Below are positions 52,923 through 61,394 of a stretch of DNA of 61,394 bases, in pieces. The stretch comes from JAAZLS01 sp964585925. GTDB taxonomy: Bacteria; Bacillota; Dethiobacteria; DTU022. The notes under the pieces are model-generated. The model did not search any database. It was not told the origin of the DNA and worked only from the letters and a program-made list of their open reading frames with translations. The stretch covers positions 1 through 61,394 of the forward strand of contig CAZPFS010000010.1 in NCBI GenBank assembly GCA_964585925.1, in the 5' to 3' direction. The translations under genes and the position numbers were made by a program. Position 1 is the first letter of the stretch, and every line of letters starts with the position of its first letter.

Positions 52923-53945
52923 GTGGGTTTATTGAAATACGCCCTGAGAAGAATTGCACTGATGGTATTGGTTTTACTAGGTATCAGTGTAATTATTTTC
53001 TTTTTAACTCGTATCGTGCCTAGTGATCCTGCTGCTTTGTATGTGGGACCCAGAGCTCGCCCCGAACAGATAGAGGCAGCCACGGTCAAGCTGGGGCTGG
53101 ATTTGCCGCTGCCGATTCAGTACGGCCGTTACCTGGTAGACTTGGTCCGAGGTGACTGGGGTATCTCCCTGCGTACCCGACGGCCCGTGCTGGATGATAT
53201 TATCCAGTTTTTACCCAATTCCCTGGAACTTATTGCTATCTCCATATTGATATCCATACTGCTGGGAGTGCCGTTGGGGGCCTTGGTGGCAAAGAAAAAG
53301 GATCATTTTGTCGATCATTTTTCTCGGCTGCTTTCCATCGCCGGGGTTTCACTGCCCTCATTCTGGCTGGCCCTGCTTCTACAAATATTATTTGTGAGGA
53401 ACCTGGGATTGTTACCCGTGGGGAGCCGCTTGTCAATGGGGGTGAGTATAATGTCCCCGGTTACGAAACTTACGGGGTTCATGTTTGTTGACGCTCTGTT
53501 GACTGGAAACCTGGTGGCCTTCAAGGATATGCTTATTCATACCATAATGCCGGTAATCACGCTGGCTGCTTACCCGATTGGAATGTTTACCCGGATGACC
53601 CGTTCAACCATGATCGAGGTGCTGGGAAATGATTATATCCGCACTTCCAGGGCTTTCGGGATCAAGGAAGGCCGCGTTATTTTCCTGTATGCCTTGAAAA
53701 ATGCTATCGGGCCCACACTGACCGTAATCGGTTTAACGTTTGCCTATGCCCTAATTGGAGCCTTTTTTGTGGAGGTTATTTTCACCTGGCCCGGTATAGG
53801 CACCTATGCGGTGAAAGCGATCATGAGTATGGATTATCCGGCGATTCTCGGGACCTGCCTGGTAATTGCCTTCTTTTATGTGGCAATCAATCTGTTGACC
53901 GATTTGCTTCATTCCTTTATGGACCCGCGTATAGCGATCAATTAA
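52923..53945 (+). CDS. Peptide ABC transporter permease, DppB/OppB type
   Basis: A 340-residue permease from GTG 52923 (AAGGGGGG upstream). The start LLKYALRRIALMVLVLLGIS and VPSDPAALYVGPRA are typical of DppB. About six membrane segments follow. The ATPase-docking loop is DYIRTSRAFGIKEGRVIFLY, and the end TDLLHSFMDPRIAIN is a family hallmark. First gene of a six-gene operon. Confidence 0.94.
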   Translation: MGLLKYALRRIALMVLVLLGISVIIFFLTRIVPSDPAALYVGPRARPEQIEAATVKLGLDLPLPIQYGRYLVDLVRGDWGISLRTRRPVLDDIIQFLPNSLELIAISILISILLGVPLGALVAKKKDHFVDHFSRLLSIAGVSLPSFWLALLLQILFVRNLGLLPVGSRLSMGVSIMSPVTKLTGFMFVDALLTGNLVAFKDMLIHTIMPVITLAAYPIGMFTRMTRSTMIEVLGNDYIRTSRAFGIKEGRVIFLYALKNAIGPTLTVIGLTFAYALIGAFFVEVIFTWPGIGTYAVKAIMSMDYPAILGTCLVIAFFYVAINLLTDLLHSFMDPRIAIN

Positions 53946-53956
53946 GGAGTGTAATA

Positions 53957-54880
53957 ATGGAAGAAAAAATGATAATCCGGGGGAATTTCGGTCGCTTGTT
54001 TCTAAAATGGAATAACCGTTACGGTCCCGCTGTAGAAAATTTCCGTCTGAACGCGCACATTTTCAGCAAAGACAAGTTGGCCCTGATCGGTTTATCCCTG
54101 ATTATTGTCTTTGTCATTGTGGCCATATTGGCTCCGGTACTGGCGCCTTATCCCGAACAGGGCGAGGGTAAATCCGATATGAGTTCAAGGTTGTTGGCGC
54201 CCAGCCGCGAGCACTGGTTCGGAACGGACCGGCAAGGGCGTGATATTTTAAGCAGGGTAATTTTCGGATTGCGTCTCTCATTGATTGTATCCTTTGGTGC
54301 AACCATCGTGGCCATTTTGATCGGGGTTCCTCTTGGGGCCATAGCCGGGTATTATGGGGGCGTGATCGATGAAACCATAATGCGCATTACAGATCTGTTT
54401 TTATCGTTTCCCGCTCTTCTGCTGGCGATTATCATTGTCAGTTCGATCGGTTACGGATTGCAAAACGCGATCATTGCCATCATCATTTCGTGGTGGCCAT
54501 GGTATACCCGGCTGGTGAGGGGTGTGACCGCCTCACTCAAAGAATGGGCGTTCGTGGAAGGGGCGCGTTCCATCGGCATTTCTAACCTTCGCATAATCAT
54601 GCGCCACATAATTCCCAATTGCCTGAGCCCGGTAATCATTCAGGCTACGCTTGACATCGGCAGTGTGATTCTTGCTGCTGCTTCGCTTAGTTTTATCGGC
54701 CTGGGGGCACAACCCCCCCAGCCGGAATTGGGATTGTTGATCAGCGAGGGGCGGGATTATGTACTGGAACAATGGTGGTATGCAACTTTCCCGGGGCTTA
54801 TTATATTCATGGTCGTTCTCTCCTTTAACCTGGTCGGCGATGGCCTGCGGGATATGTTCGACCCGCGAATGAAGAGGTGA
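53957..54880 (+). CDS. Peptide ABC transporter permease, DppC/OppC type
   Basis: A 307-residue permease partner. An N-terminal membrane segment, LALIGLSLIIVFVIVAILAP, precedes the periplasm-facing HWFGTDRQGRDILSRVIFGL, the signature of the DppC group. The docking loop FVEGARSIGISNLRIIMRHI and the end GDGLRDMFDPRMKR are intact. It starts 11 bases after the first permease and ends 4 bases before the ATPase gene. Confidence 0.94.
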   Translation: MEEKMIIRGNFGRLFLKWNNRYGPAVENFRLNAHIFSKDKLALIGLSLIIVFVIVAILAPVLAPYPEQGEGKSDMSSRLLAPSREHWFGTDRQGRDILSRVIFGLRLSLIVSFGATIVAILIGVPLGAIAGYYGGVIDETIMRITDLFLSFPALLLAIIIVSSIGYGLQNAIIAIIISWWPWYTRLVRGVTASLKEWAFVEGARSIGISNLRIIMRHIIPNCLSPVIIQATLDIGSVILAAASLSFIGLGAQPPQPELGLLISEGRDYVLEQWWYATFPGLIIFMVVLSFNLVGDGLRDMFDPRMKR

Positions 54881-54884
54881 TGAG

Positions 54885-55883
54885 ATGGCGCTGTTAGAGG
54901 TGGAAAATCTGAGTGTTACCTTCTCCATATACAGGGGACTGGTTAAAGCTGTTAACGGAATAAGTTTTAAGCTGAATGAAGGCGAAATACTTGGCCTTGT
55001 GGGAGAATCGGGTTGTGGCAAAACGGTTTCTTCCCTGGCGCTGACCCGCCTGTTGAATGAACCGCCGGCGGCAATTGAAGGGGCGGTCTTCTACCGGGGC
55101 ACAGATATTTTGGCCCGGAAGCGGAGTGAAATGAATCGGATCAGGGGCCGGGAAATTTCGATGATCTTCCAGAATCCGGGGACCTCGCTCAACCCTGTAT
55201 TTACTATCGGGGAACAGATCACACGGATAATCAGCCTTCATCGCGGCCTGAATGCCAAAAAAGCCCGGAAAGAAGCACTGGAGATATTTGATTTGGTTGG
55301 TTTGCCCTACCCGGAGCAGATCCTGGCCTCCTATCCTCACCAGTTGAGCGGTGGAATGAAACAACGGATCATCATCGGCATGGCTCTTTCCTGTCGCGCA
55401 TCATTGTTGATTGCCGACGAGCCGACCACGGCACTGGATGTGACTATCCAGGCCCAGATTTTAAAACTGATGCTGGAAATGCGCAAGATGTTTCAAGTGG
55501 CGATTATCCTGATCACCCACGACGTGGGTGTGGCTGCGCAGACCTGCGACCGGATCATCGTCATGTATGGAGGATATCTGGTCGAAGTTGGCCCTGCCGA
55601 ACAGATACTGGCCGATCCGAGACATCCCTATACCGCGGGGTTGATGGGTTGTTTGCCTTATCGGGCCAACAATGTATTTGATCTGGCTACTATTCGCGGC
55701 TCGGTTCCGGATTTGAGCAAGTTGCTGACAGGATGCCCTTTCCATCCCCGCTGTGCATACCGTCAGGATCGATGCAGCAGGGAAAAACCGCCTCTTTACA
55801 ATCTGGGTGGGGACCGGCAAAGCATGTGTTTTTTACTTGAAGGGGGAAGCGGCAATGACCTCCAATTTACTGGAAGCGCGTAG
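54885..55883 (+). CDS. Peptide ABC transporter ATP-binding protein, DppD/OppD type
   Basis: A 332-residue ATPase. Walker A is VGESGCGKTVSSLAL, the signature LSGGMKQRIIIGMAL, Walker B LLIADEPTTALDVT and the switch His is in LITHDVGVAA. The C-terminal oligopeptide extension contains the Cys set CPFHPRCAYRQDRC, which in this family can hold an Fe-S cluster or zinc. It overlaps the next ATPase gene by 29 bases. Confidence 0.94.
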   Translation: MALLEVENLSVTFSIYRGLVKAVNGISFKLNEGEILGLVGESGCGKTVSSLALTRLLNEPPAAIEGAVFYRGTDILARKRSEMNRIRGREISMIFQNPGTSLNPVFTIGEQITRIISLHRGLNAKKARKEALEIFDLVGLPYPEQILASYPHQLSGGMKQRIIIGMALSCRASLLIADEPTTALDVTIQAQILKLMLEMRKMFQVAIILITHDVGVAAQTCDRIIVMYGGYLVEVGPAEQILADPRHPYTAGLMGCLPYRANNVFDLATIRGSVPDLSKLLTGCPFHPRCAYRQDRCSREKPPLYNLGGDRQSMCFLLEGGSGNDLQFTGSA

Positions 55884-56829
55884 TGTTTCCAAACATTTTA
55901 CGCTGCAGGCAAAAAGCTTTGTCGGGCAGCGCAAACAGGCGGTGATCCGGGCAGTGGATGATGTTACATTCACTGTTGCCGAGGGGGAGACGGTAGCCAT
56001 GGTTGGCGAATCGGGTTGCGGTAAAACCACCCTGATGCGTCTGCTACTGCGGCTCATCGATCCTACGACCGGCAGCATATATTTTATGAATCAAGAAACG
56101 ACCAATTTAAAGGGGCGTCGCCTCAACAAGCTGAGACGCAACATGCAGATCGTATTTCAGGATCCGCTGTCCTCGCTGGACCCTTCAATGGCGGTATACA
56201 GTATTCTTGCCGAACCGCTCACCGCCCATAGCGATTTGAAAGGCAGAGCCCTTCAGGAAAGGGTGAAGGAGCTCCTGGAGTTGGTGGGGCTTGCCCCGGA
56301 TCACCTTTGGCGCAGACCGCATGAATTCAGCGGCGGCCAGTGCCAGCGAATTGCCATTGCCAGGGCGATTGCCCTGAACCCAAGCCTGCTGATCCTTGAT
56401 GAGCCGACCGCCTCGCTGGATGTATCGGTTCAGGCTCTCATCCTGCGGCTTTTGGGTGAGTTGCAGAAGAGCTTGGGTCTGACCTATATTTTCGTGACCC
56501 ATAATCTTAGTGTGGCCAAGTGCGTGGCCGACCGCCTGTTTGTTATGTACCTGGGGATTATTGTGGAGATGGGGCCGATCAAAGAGGTGTTCGAAAGACC
56601 GCTTCATCCGTATACACGGCTTCTTTTGCGATCAGTTCCTTCGCCGGTACCAGGCGACAAACTTTGCTATGATGGTCTTCTGGAGGGCGGTATTCCCAGC
56701 CCGGTCGATCTTCCCCCGGGCTGCCGTTTTCATCCGCGTTGTCCCGACAGAATGCCCAGGTGTTCCGAAATGGCGCCGCCTTTCAGGGCCGTGAGTAAAG
56801 ATCGTCAAATAGCATGTTGGAATGTATAA
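55855..56829 (+). CDS. Peptide ABC transporter ATP-binding protein, DppF/OppF type
   Basis: A 324-residue ATPase from ATG 55855 (GGGGGAAG upstream); the frame is open for another 34 codons upstream but that lies inside the previous gene. Walker A is VGESGCGKTTLMRL, the signature FSGGQCQRIAIARAI, Walker B LLILDEPTASLDVS. The C-terminal segment CRFHPRCPDRMPRC repeats the cysteine motif of the partner ATPase. Confidence 0.94.
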   Translation: MTSNLLEARSVSKHFTLQAKSFVGQRKQAVIRAVDDVTFTVAEGETVAMVGESGCGKTTLMRLLLRLIDPTTGSIYFMNQETTNLKGRRLNKLRRNMQIVFQDPLSSLDPSMAVYSILAEPLTAHSDLKGRALQERVKELLELVGLAPDHLWRRPHEFSGGQCQRIAIARAIALNPSLLILDEPTASLDVSVQALILRLLGELQKSLGLTYIFVTHNLSVAKCVADRLFVMYLGIIVEMGPIKEVFERPLHPYTRLLLRSVPSPVPGDKLCYDGLLEGGIPSPVDLPPGCRFHPRCPDRMPRCSEMAPPFRAVSKDRQIACWNV

Positions 56830-56862
56830 GAACGGGAAATTAAAAGGTAGGAGGCGTTTTTA

Positions 56863-57660
56863 TTGGCAGGAGACAGTTTAAACATAGCTGTTGCCCAGTT
56901 TGGTTTTATCGACGGGGAAAAAAAGGACAACTTAAATAAAGCGCTGCATTACATGGTACGTGCCGCTGCTGAGGGTGCGGACATCGTCATTTTGCCGGAG
57001 ATGTTTTTAACCGGATTTCCAGTTGAAATACCGATGGCTCAGCTGGCTGAAACAATGCCCGGGGATAGTATGCTCAAGTTGCAGGAAAGCGCCGTTAAAA
57101 ACGGCATTGCTGTAGCCGGGAGTATGCCGGAATGGGATGAAAACTCCAAAACCAGCTTCAACACCTGCTTTTACATCAATCGCGGCGGGAAGCTGCTGGG
57201 GAAATATCGCAAGATTCAACTATTTAACCGGGAAAAAAATTATGTTTCTGCCGGCAACAGCTTGACCGTAGTGGAGGATGGGGGGATACGTTACGGTTTG
57301 TTGATATGTTATGACCTGGAATTTCCCGAAATAGCCCGCACCTTGGCTGAGGGCGGTGCCCAGGTGTTACTGGTACCAAGCGCCAACATGGAGCCGTACG
57401 GGTTGTTTCACCGCCTGTTTACCCAGGCTCGGGCCATCGAAAATCACCAATTTGTGGCTTATTGCAACCGTACAGGCCAGAATCGGTTCTTTACATTTTG
57501 TGGCGGAAGTTGTCTGGCCAATCCATTTGGGGAAATAGTGGCCGATCTGGCCCAAGAAGAGGGATTGATGATGGCCACGGCGCGGTTGGACCTTATATCA
57601 CAATCAAAAGAGCTATACAATTATCTTGATGAAAGAAAAGTATTTTTCAAGTCCTGGTAA
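56863..57660 (+). CDS. Nitrilase-superfamily carbon-nitrogen hydrolase
   Basis: A 265-residue amidase with the Glu-Lys-Cys triad: Glu in LPEMFLTGF (about 46), Lys in KYRKIQLFN (about 118) and Cys in LICYDLEFPE (about 149). The TTG start has GGAGG 8 bases upstream. It is placed inside the peptide ABC operon, between the ATPases and the binding protein, so the imported solute is probably an amide or N-carbamoyl compound cleaved on entry (inference). It may be an omega-amidase or aliphatic amidase. Confidence 0.88.
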   Translation: MAGDSLNIAVAQFGFIDGEKKDNLNKALHYMVRAAAEGADIVILPEMFLTGFPVEIPMAQLAETMPGDSMLKLQESAVKNGIAVAGSMPEWDENSKTSFNTCFYINRGGKLLGKYRKIQLFNREKNYVSAGNSLTVVEDGGIRYGLLICYDLEFPEIARTLAEGGAQVLLVPSANMEPYGLFHRLFTQARAIENHQFVAYCNRTGQNRFFTFCGGSCLANPFGEIVADLAQEEGLMMATARLDLISQSKELYNYLDERKVFFKSW

Positions 57661-57893
57661 AAACGCTGGAAGGTTGGGGGGATCCAGACCAGGTTATTGG
57701 TTCCGAACAATCAAAAAAATCCTCATAGCTGCCTATATACCAACCATGCATTTTTGCTCATGGGCACCAAATTTATTTCAAAGGGGGCGTTTATCAGTAA
57801 TTATTTCCCCTGGAGATTGGTTAAGCCAAGTGAATTGTTCCCAAATGTGCTGATCCCGTGAAATCTATAAAAGTAGGGGGATGAAATTAAAAA

Positions 57894-59474
57894 ATGATTA
57901 AAAACAGAATTTATCTGGTTGGCCTGATCGTGCTGGCGGCGATGTTGTTGGTTGGCGGCTGTGCTCAGGAGGGAGCGGGGGAACCGGGGGATAGAATTCT
58001 CGGAGTTTCCCACACCGCTGAAATAACGACCTGGGATCCCAGTTCATCTTTTTCCACCGAAGTTACTTACATGGGCAACATTTACGAAACATTGATCAGA
58101 TCCAATCCGGAAGGAAGCAGCGAAGCCTTTACACCCGTGCTGGCCACAGATTGGATTGTTTCTGATGACGGCCTTGAATGGACTTTCTATTTGCGTGAAG
58201 GTGTTACTTTCCATGATGGTTCTACATTTGACGCAGAAGCCGTTAAAAAATCCATAGAGCGAACTATCGAAATCGACGAAGGAGCAGCCTATATCTGGTA
58301 TCCCGTGGATTCAATAGAGATAGTCGATACTTATGAGATCAAGTTTATTCTTAATACGGCTGTTCCCCTGGATCGTATCATCAGTTCATCCAACGCCGCC
58401 TGGATAATGAGCCCGCTGGCCGCGGAGGAGGAGCCGGCATGGTTTGAAGAAGGAAGAGCCGCCGGTACCGGGCCGTACATGCTTGAATCGTATACCCCGG
58501 GGGAGGAACTGATTCTGGTAAAATTTGACGACTACTGGGGTGGTTGGAGGGACAATCAGTATACTAAAATTGTGATCAAGATTGTTTCGGATGCAGTGGT
58601 GCAACGCCAGTTGCTTGAGGCGGGGGACGTGCAGATTGCCAGTGTTGTTCCGGTGGAAGCCATTCCCATCATGGAGGAAAATCCAGATTTTAGAATTGAA
58701 CGTTGTCCCAGTTTTTACAACTATTTTGGCTACCTGAACACCGCAAAAGCGCCGCTGGACAATGTCAAGGTGCGCCAGGCTATTTCATATGCTATTCCCT
58801 ATGAGGACATTATTGAAATCGCCGTCAGCGGCCTGGCTACCCAGAGCCAGGGTCCGGTTCCGGCGGGGATGTGGCCATGGCACAAGGATCTTCCCAAATA
58901 CAATTATGACATTGCCAAAGCAAAAGAGCTGCTGGTTGAAGCCGGTTATGCAGACGGCACCCTGGGCGGGGCAAAAATGGTGTTGACCTATGCATCGGAA
59001 AATCCGGCCCAGGAACGCTTTTCTCCGCTGATCAAAGAAGGATTGGAGGAAATAGGGATTGATTTGGAAGTAAGGCCGATTTTGTTCACACAGCAGTGGG
59101 CTTTTGCTAAGGAAACAGATCCCACCGAAGCCCAGGAAATCTTCCTGTTGTTGTGGTGGCCGACCTATGCCGACGGTTATGACAACCTGAGCAGCCTTTT
59201 TACTACCGATATGTATGCCTTCTGGAATCTGTCATACTGGGCAAATGAAACCTATGATTCGCTCATTGAAGAGGCGTATAGCCTGTGTGCGTTGGATATG
59301 GAGAGATCCCGCGAACTTTATTTTGAGGCTCAAAAACTCCTGATCGATAATGCGGTGGGTATCTTCCTGTATGATCCATCAGATATACTGCCAATGCGGG
59401 CCTCGGTCAAGGGAGAGCCGCTCAACCAGTGCTATCCCCGCGTGATCTTTTTCTATAACCTGTATGAAGATTAA
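57894..59474 (+). CDS. Peptide/amide ABC transporter substrate-binding lipoprotein
   Basis: A 526-residue SBP_bac_5 family receptor. The signal is KNRIYLVGLIVLAAMLLV with the lipobox VGGC (about residue 23). The mature protein has family features: TTWDPSSSFSTEVTYMGNIY, WTFYLREGVTFHDGSTFDAE and VRQAISYAIPYEDI. It completes the transporter, 233 bases after the nitrilase gene. That gap shows no clear gene or terminator. Confidence 0.93.
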   Translation: MIKNRIYLVGLIVLAAMLLVGGCAQEGAGEPGDRILGVSHTAEITTWDPSSSFSTEVTYMGNIYETLIRSNPEGSSEAFTPVLATDWIVSDDGLEWTFYLREGVTFHDGSTFDAEAVKKSIERTIEIDEGAAYIWYPVDSIEIVDTYEIKFILNTAVPLDRIISSSNAAWIMSPLAAEEEPAWFEEGRAAGTGPYMLESYTPGEELILVKFDDYWGGWRDNQYTKIVIKIVSDAVVQRQLLEAGDVQIASVVPVEAIPIMEENPDFRIERCPSFYNYFGYLNTAKAPLDNVKVRQAISYAIPYEDIIEIAVSGLATQSQGPVPAGMWPWHKDLPKYNYDIAKAKELLVEAGYADGTLGGAKMVLTYASENPAQERFSPLIKEGLEEIGIDLEVRPILFTQQWAFAKETDPTEAQEIFLLLWWPTYADGYDNLSSLFTTDMYAFWNLSYWANETYDSLIEEAYSLCALDMERSRELYFEAQKLLIDNAVGIFLYDPSDILPMRASVKGEPLNQCYPRVIFFYNLYED

Positions 59475-59502
59475 AAGCGTATAAAACACTTAACTGGAAG
59501 CA

Positions 59503-59533
59503 AGGCGGGAGGCAACTCAGTTGCCTCCCGCCT
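59503..59533 (+). terminator. Very stable hairpin at the end of the peptide ABC operon
   Basis: AGGCGGGAGGCAAC and GTTGCCTCCCGCCT form a perfect 14-base stem with a 3-base loop. No good T-run follows, so it may act as a terminator of lower efficiency or as a 3' stabiliser. Confidence 0.65.
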
Positions 59534-59686
59534 GCTGTTACAATTATATATACTTGAGGGAACATTTTCGCGGGATACTACGATTGGAACGCTTCTTCTG
59601 TTGAGGCGGTAGTGCATGCCAGATTTCAAAAAACAGGTGGAGGCTGGATGGATCACTTCCAAAGAAGTCTATAAGGGGATTGTTCT

Positions 59687-60436
59687 ATGTCTGCTACTGT
59701 TTATATGCGGTTTTATGCCGAGCTGAATGATTTTATATCACCCGAAAAGCGGCAGGTCCCCTTTTCCCACTCCTTTTTCGGGCAACCTCCGGTCAAAGAT
59801 CTGATCGAATCCCTGGGCGTACCCCATACGGAGGTTGATCTAATCCTGGTTGGCGGAAATTCTGCCGGCTTTTACCACCGGGTAAAAGACGGTGATATGA
59901 TTAGTGTTTACCCTGTATTCGAGACCTTCGATATTTCACAAATTCTAAAGGTACGCCCGAAGCCCCTTCGCCAGACGGGCTTTGTTCTTGATGTTCACTT
60001 GGGAAAACTGGCTGGATTCCTGCGCATGCTGGGTTTTGATCTGCTTTACCAAAATGATTATAATGATAATATTTTAGCTGAAATATCGGCCGGAGAACAT
60101 CGGATCTTGCTCACCCGGGATCGGGGGTTGCTTAAACGTTCCGCTGTGACCCACGGTTACCTGGTTCGGTCCAATAACCCGCGGGAACAGTTGAGAGAAG
60201 TGCTTCACCGCTTTGATCTTTATAATTCGATTGAACCGTTCCGGCGCTGCATGCGTTGCAACGGGCTGCTGGAACCGGTTTCAGTGGAGGAAGTTAGGGG
60301 GAAAGTGCCGCCCCGGGTTTTTGAGCGTATCTCGGAGTACAATCGCTGCCCGGTCTGCCACCGTATTTACTGGAAGGGCTCTCACTATAAAAAAATGGCC
60401 GGTTTTATAAAAACTTGTTTTCCGGATAACTGCTGA
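59687..60436 (+). CDS. Ubiquitin-like (MoaD/ThiS fold) plus Mut7-C RNase-like protein
   Basis: A 249-residue protein with two parts. Residues 1 to about 85, VYMRFYAELNDF through VGGNSAGFYHRVKDGDMISV, form a ubiquitin-like Mut7-C N-terminal domain. Residues from about 100 form the Mut7-C PIN-like domain, with FVLDVHLGKLAGFLRMLGFD and ILLTRDRGLL carrying the acidic residues. A zinc knuckle, CMRCNG and CPVCHR, completes it. It is a predicted RNase-type protein of unknown substrate. AAGGGGA precedes the ATG. Confidence 0.88.
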   Translation: MSATVYMRFYAELNDFISPEKRQVPFSHSFFGQPPVKDLIESLGVPHTEVDLILVGGNSAGFYHRVKDGDMISVYPVFETFDISQILKVRPKPLRQTGFVLDVHLGKLAGFLRMLGFDLLYQNDYNDNILAEISAGEHRILLTRDRGLLKRSAVTHGYLVRSNNPREQLREVLHRFDLYNSIEPFRRCMRCNGLLEPVSVEEVRGKVPPRVFERISEYNRCPVCHRIYWKGSHYKKMAGFIKTCFPDNC

Positions 60437-60811
60437 TTATTTATAGTTGCGGCTGGCTGCACTTCCAGGCAGGAGATCGTTAGAATATGGTGGCTGTGCT
60501 AAATAACTGGGAAAAGGGTTATTTTTCTGTGCTTCCAATTAAAGAAGAGATTTGCAGCAGATTGTGGGGAAGAACACTTAGGAGAAAATTAAAATAGGGC
60601 AAAAGAGGAGGGGTATAGAAAATGGATGAGATTATATATTTGTTGGGCTTGTTGGAGCATTATTGATGTCTATGGGAGTGGGAATTAGCGGCATTAAAAA
60701 AAAATTATAGAGTTTTGGAGGTATTCCGTCTATCACCCTTAAAGGGTGATAGAATTATTTCGTTTTTACGGTTACAATGGGTTGACAATATGATGGTCGG
60801 GGGAGTGGAAG
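60437..60811. other. Short interval with a possible broken miniprotein and a hairpin
   Basis: After GAGGAGGGG an ATG at 60622 gives only 14 codons. Allowing one base to be inserted near 60650 it would read on as LVGALLMSMGVGISGIKKKL, a tiny single-helix membrane protein. This is too weak to call as a gene. The hairpin at 60729 is listed separately. Confidence 0.35.
60729..60753 (+). terminator. Hairpin upstream of the GYF_2 gene
   Basis: TCTATCACCCTT and AAGGGTGATAGA form a perfect 12-base palindromic stem around a single base, followed by ATTATTTCGTTTTT. It is consistent with a terminator, though the near-absent loop means a shorter stem would form in RNA. Confidence 0.55.
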
Positions 60812-61394
60812 ATGCCCGGGCAATGGTTTTTAAAACGGGATAATGAACAGTATGGTCCTTATACCTGGGAAGAGACGATAGATTATTTGTGTAGCGGCAG
60901 GATTGGGCCGGAGGATCTGCTGTGGAACCAAAGCTTGAATAATTGGACAAAGGTTCGCCATATACCGCAGCTTAAGGCGGTTATGAAATCCAGCAAATCA
61001 CCGGGAGGCCGCAAAAGGCTTCTGTGGCTCCTTGCCCCTGCAGCGGCGGTCCTTATTCTCCTGGTGGTCTTATTAACCCGCGGCCCTAACCTTTCCATCG
61101 AGGACCATTTCCCCCGATCAGGGGTTCCGGGTTCCTTGGTTGCCCTTAAATTCGAGAAAGATATCTCAGAGGTAGAGAATTTAAAAGCCTTTTATAACGA
61201 TGAAGAGATCATCCTCTCGGATATCTTTGAAGATACCGCCCTGGTCATGATCCCGGCCAACGCTCGCGCCGGCCGAATCCACGTGTCGGCGGGGAAAAAA
61301 AAGAGTAATGCCGTGGAATTTGGCCTGGCGCAAACAAAGATCACCCCCCTGCATGAGGAGCAGGTAAGCCCGGCGGCAGGAGACCAGGTGATAA
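60812..61394 (+). CDS. GYF_2-domain membrane protein, truncated by the window end
   Basis: At least 194 residues, running off the window. ATG 60812 follows GGGGGAG. The N-terminal GYF_2 domain, QWFLKRDNEQYGPYTWEETI then LLWNQSLNNWTKV, is followed by a membrane segment (LLAPAAAVLILLVVLL near residues 75-90). The start of an outer domain, VPGSLVALKF, looks like an IPT/TIG-type beta sandwich. GYF_2 domains mediate peptide recognition. The function is unknown. Confidence 0.8.
   Translation, partial: MPGQWFLKRDNEQYGPYTWEETIDYLCSGRIGPEDLLWNQSLNNWTKVRHIPQLKAVMKSSKSPGGRKRLLWLLAPAAAVLILLVVLLTRGPNLSIEDHFPRSGVPGSLVALKFEKDISEVENLKAFYNDEEIILSDIFEDTALVMIPANARAGRIHVSAGKKKSNAVEFGLAQTKITPLHEEQVSPAAGDQVI

Noticed and set aside
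59616..59726. A 36-codon frame (MPDFKKQVEAG) with GAGGCGG upstream, overlapping the start of the Mut7-C gene
   Set aside because: Short and without a recognisable family. It most likely reflects the shifted frame of the next gene.

Overview
The window looks like a chromosome segment of an anaerobic Gram-positive bacterium, most likely a member of the Clostridia. Supporting signs are strong AGGAGG-type ribosome sites with many TTG and GTG starts, a PdaB-like sporulation deacetylase, a hybrid cluster protein, a fused molybdenum hydroxylase, and many genes for breaking down amino acids, peptides and cyclic ureides. No rRNA, tRNA or CRISPR array was found. The taxonomic guess is inference only.

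Layout: (1) 1-4.5 kb holds the end of an IS66 element, pyrG, a double P-loop ATPase and a stand-alone GMP synthetase catalytic subunit. (2) 4.5-16.3 kb is an accessory island that looks AT-richer than its surroundings by eye. It contains a type I restriction-modification operon (small HTH regulator, frameshifted hsdM, hsdS, hsdR), a membrane protein with a HerA-type ATPase, an IS3 relic, a SatD/DUF3307 pair, and a divergent ribbon-helix-helix regulator/SLOG pair. (3) 16.4-21.4 kb has an ECF sigma factor with its probable membrane regulator, pdxS, an unusual hisF and a polysaccharide deacetylase. (4) 21.4-28.1 kb has hisC, then ornithine carbamoyltransferase, a COG2403 GTPase, a YgeY-like M20 hydrolase and dihydropyrimidinase. 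(5) 28.1-32.7 kb has a structured leader, modABC and glutamate dehydrogenase. (6) 32.7-39.6 kb has an amidase, M29 and P1 peptidases, an OPT transporter and two more membrane proteins. (7) 40-45.2 kb has a Mop-like aldehyde oxidoreductase overlapping a DsrC/TusE-like gene, a cupin and hcp. (8) 45.3-52.5 kb has a ZIP transporter, a LysE exporter, cysK, a UBA/DUF4342 protein, a two-component system, a broken TM2 gene and a second deacetylase. (9) 52.6-59.5 kb is a dipeptide/oligopeptide ABC operon that includes a nitrilase-family amidase. (10) The end has a ubiquitin-like/Mut7-C protein and a truncated GYF_2 membrane protein.

The metabolic genes fit one theme, fermentative nitrogen catabolism. 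Peptides and amides enter by the Opp/Dpp and OPT systems and are cleaved by peptidases and amidases. Cyclic ureides are opened by dihydropyrimidinase, carbamoyl groups can be handled by the carbamoyltransferase, and glutamate is deaminated by Gdh. Molybdate (or tungstate) uptake by ModABC would supply the Mop-like hydroxylase.

The most interesting candidate system is the satD-DUF3307 pair at 13.9-15.3 kb. The SatD protein carries two aspartates 42 residues apart in motifs that resemble class III nucleotidyl cyclases. It has a C-terminal helix-turn-helix and overlaps a polytopic membrane protein gene with intramembrane His/Asp motifs. This arrangement resembles a cyclase plus membrane-effector signalling module. 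Also notable are the Mop/DsrC-like overlap, the divergent RHH/SLOG module with nested palindromes, and the multi-hairpin leader before modA. Several genes carry single-base lesions (hsdM, the TM2 gene, the IS3 relic), and some of these could be sequencing errors.
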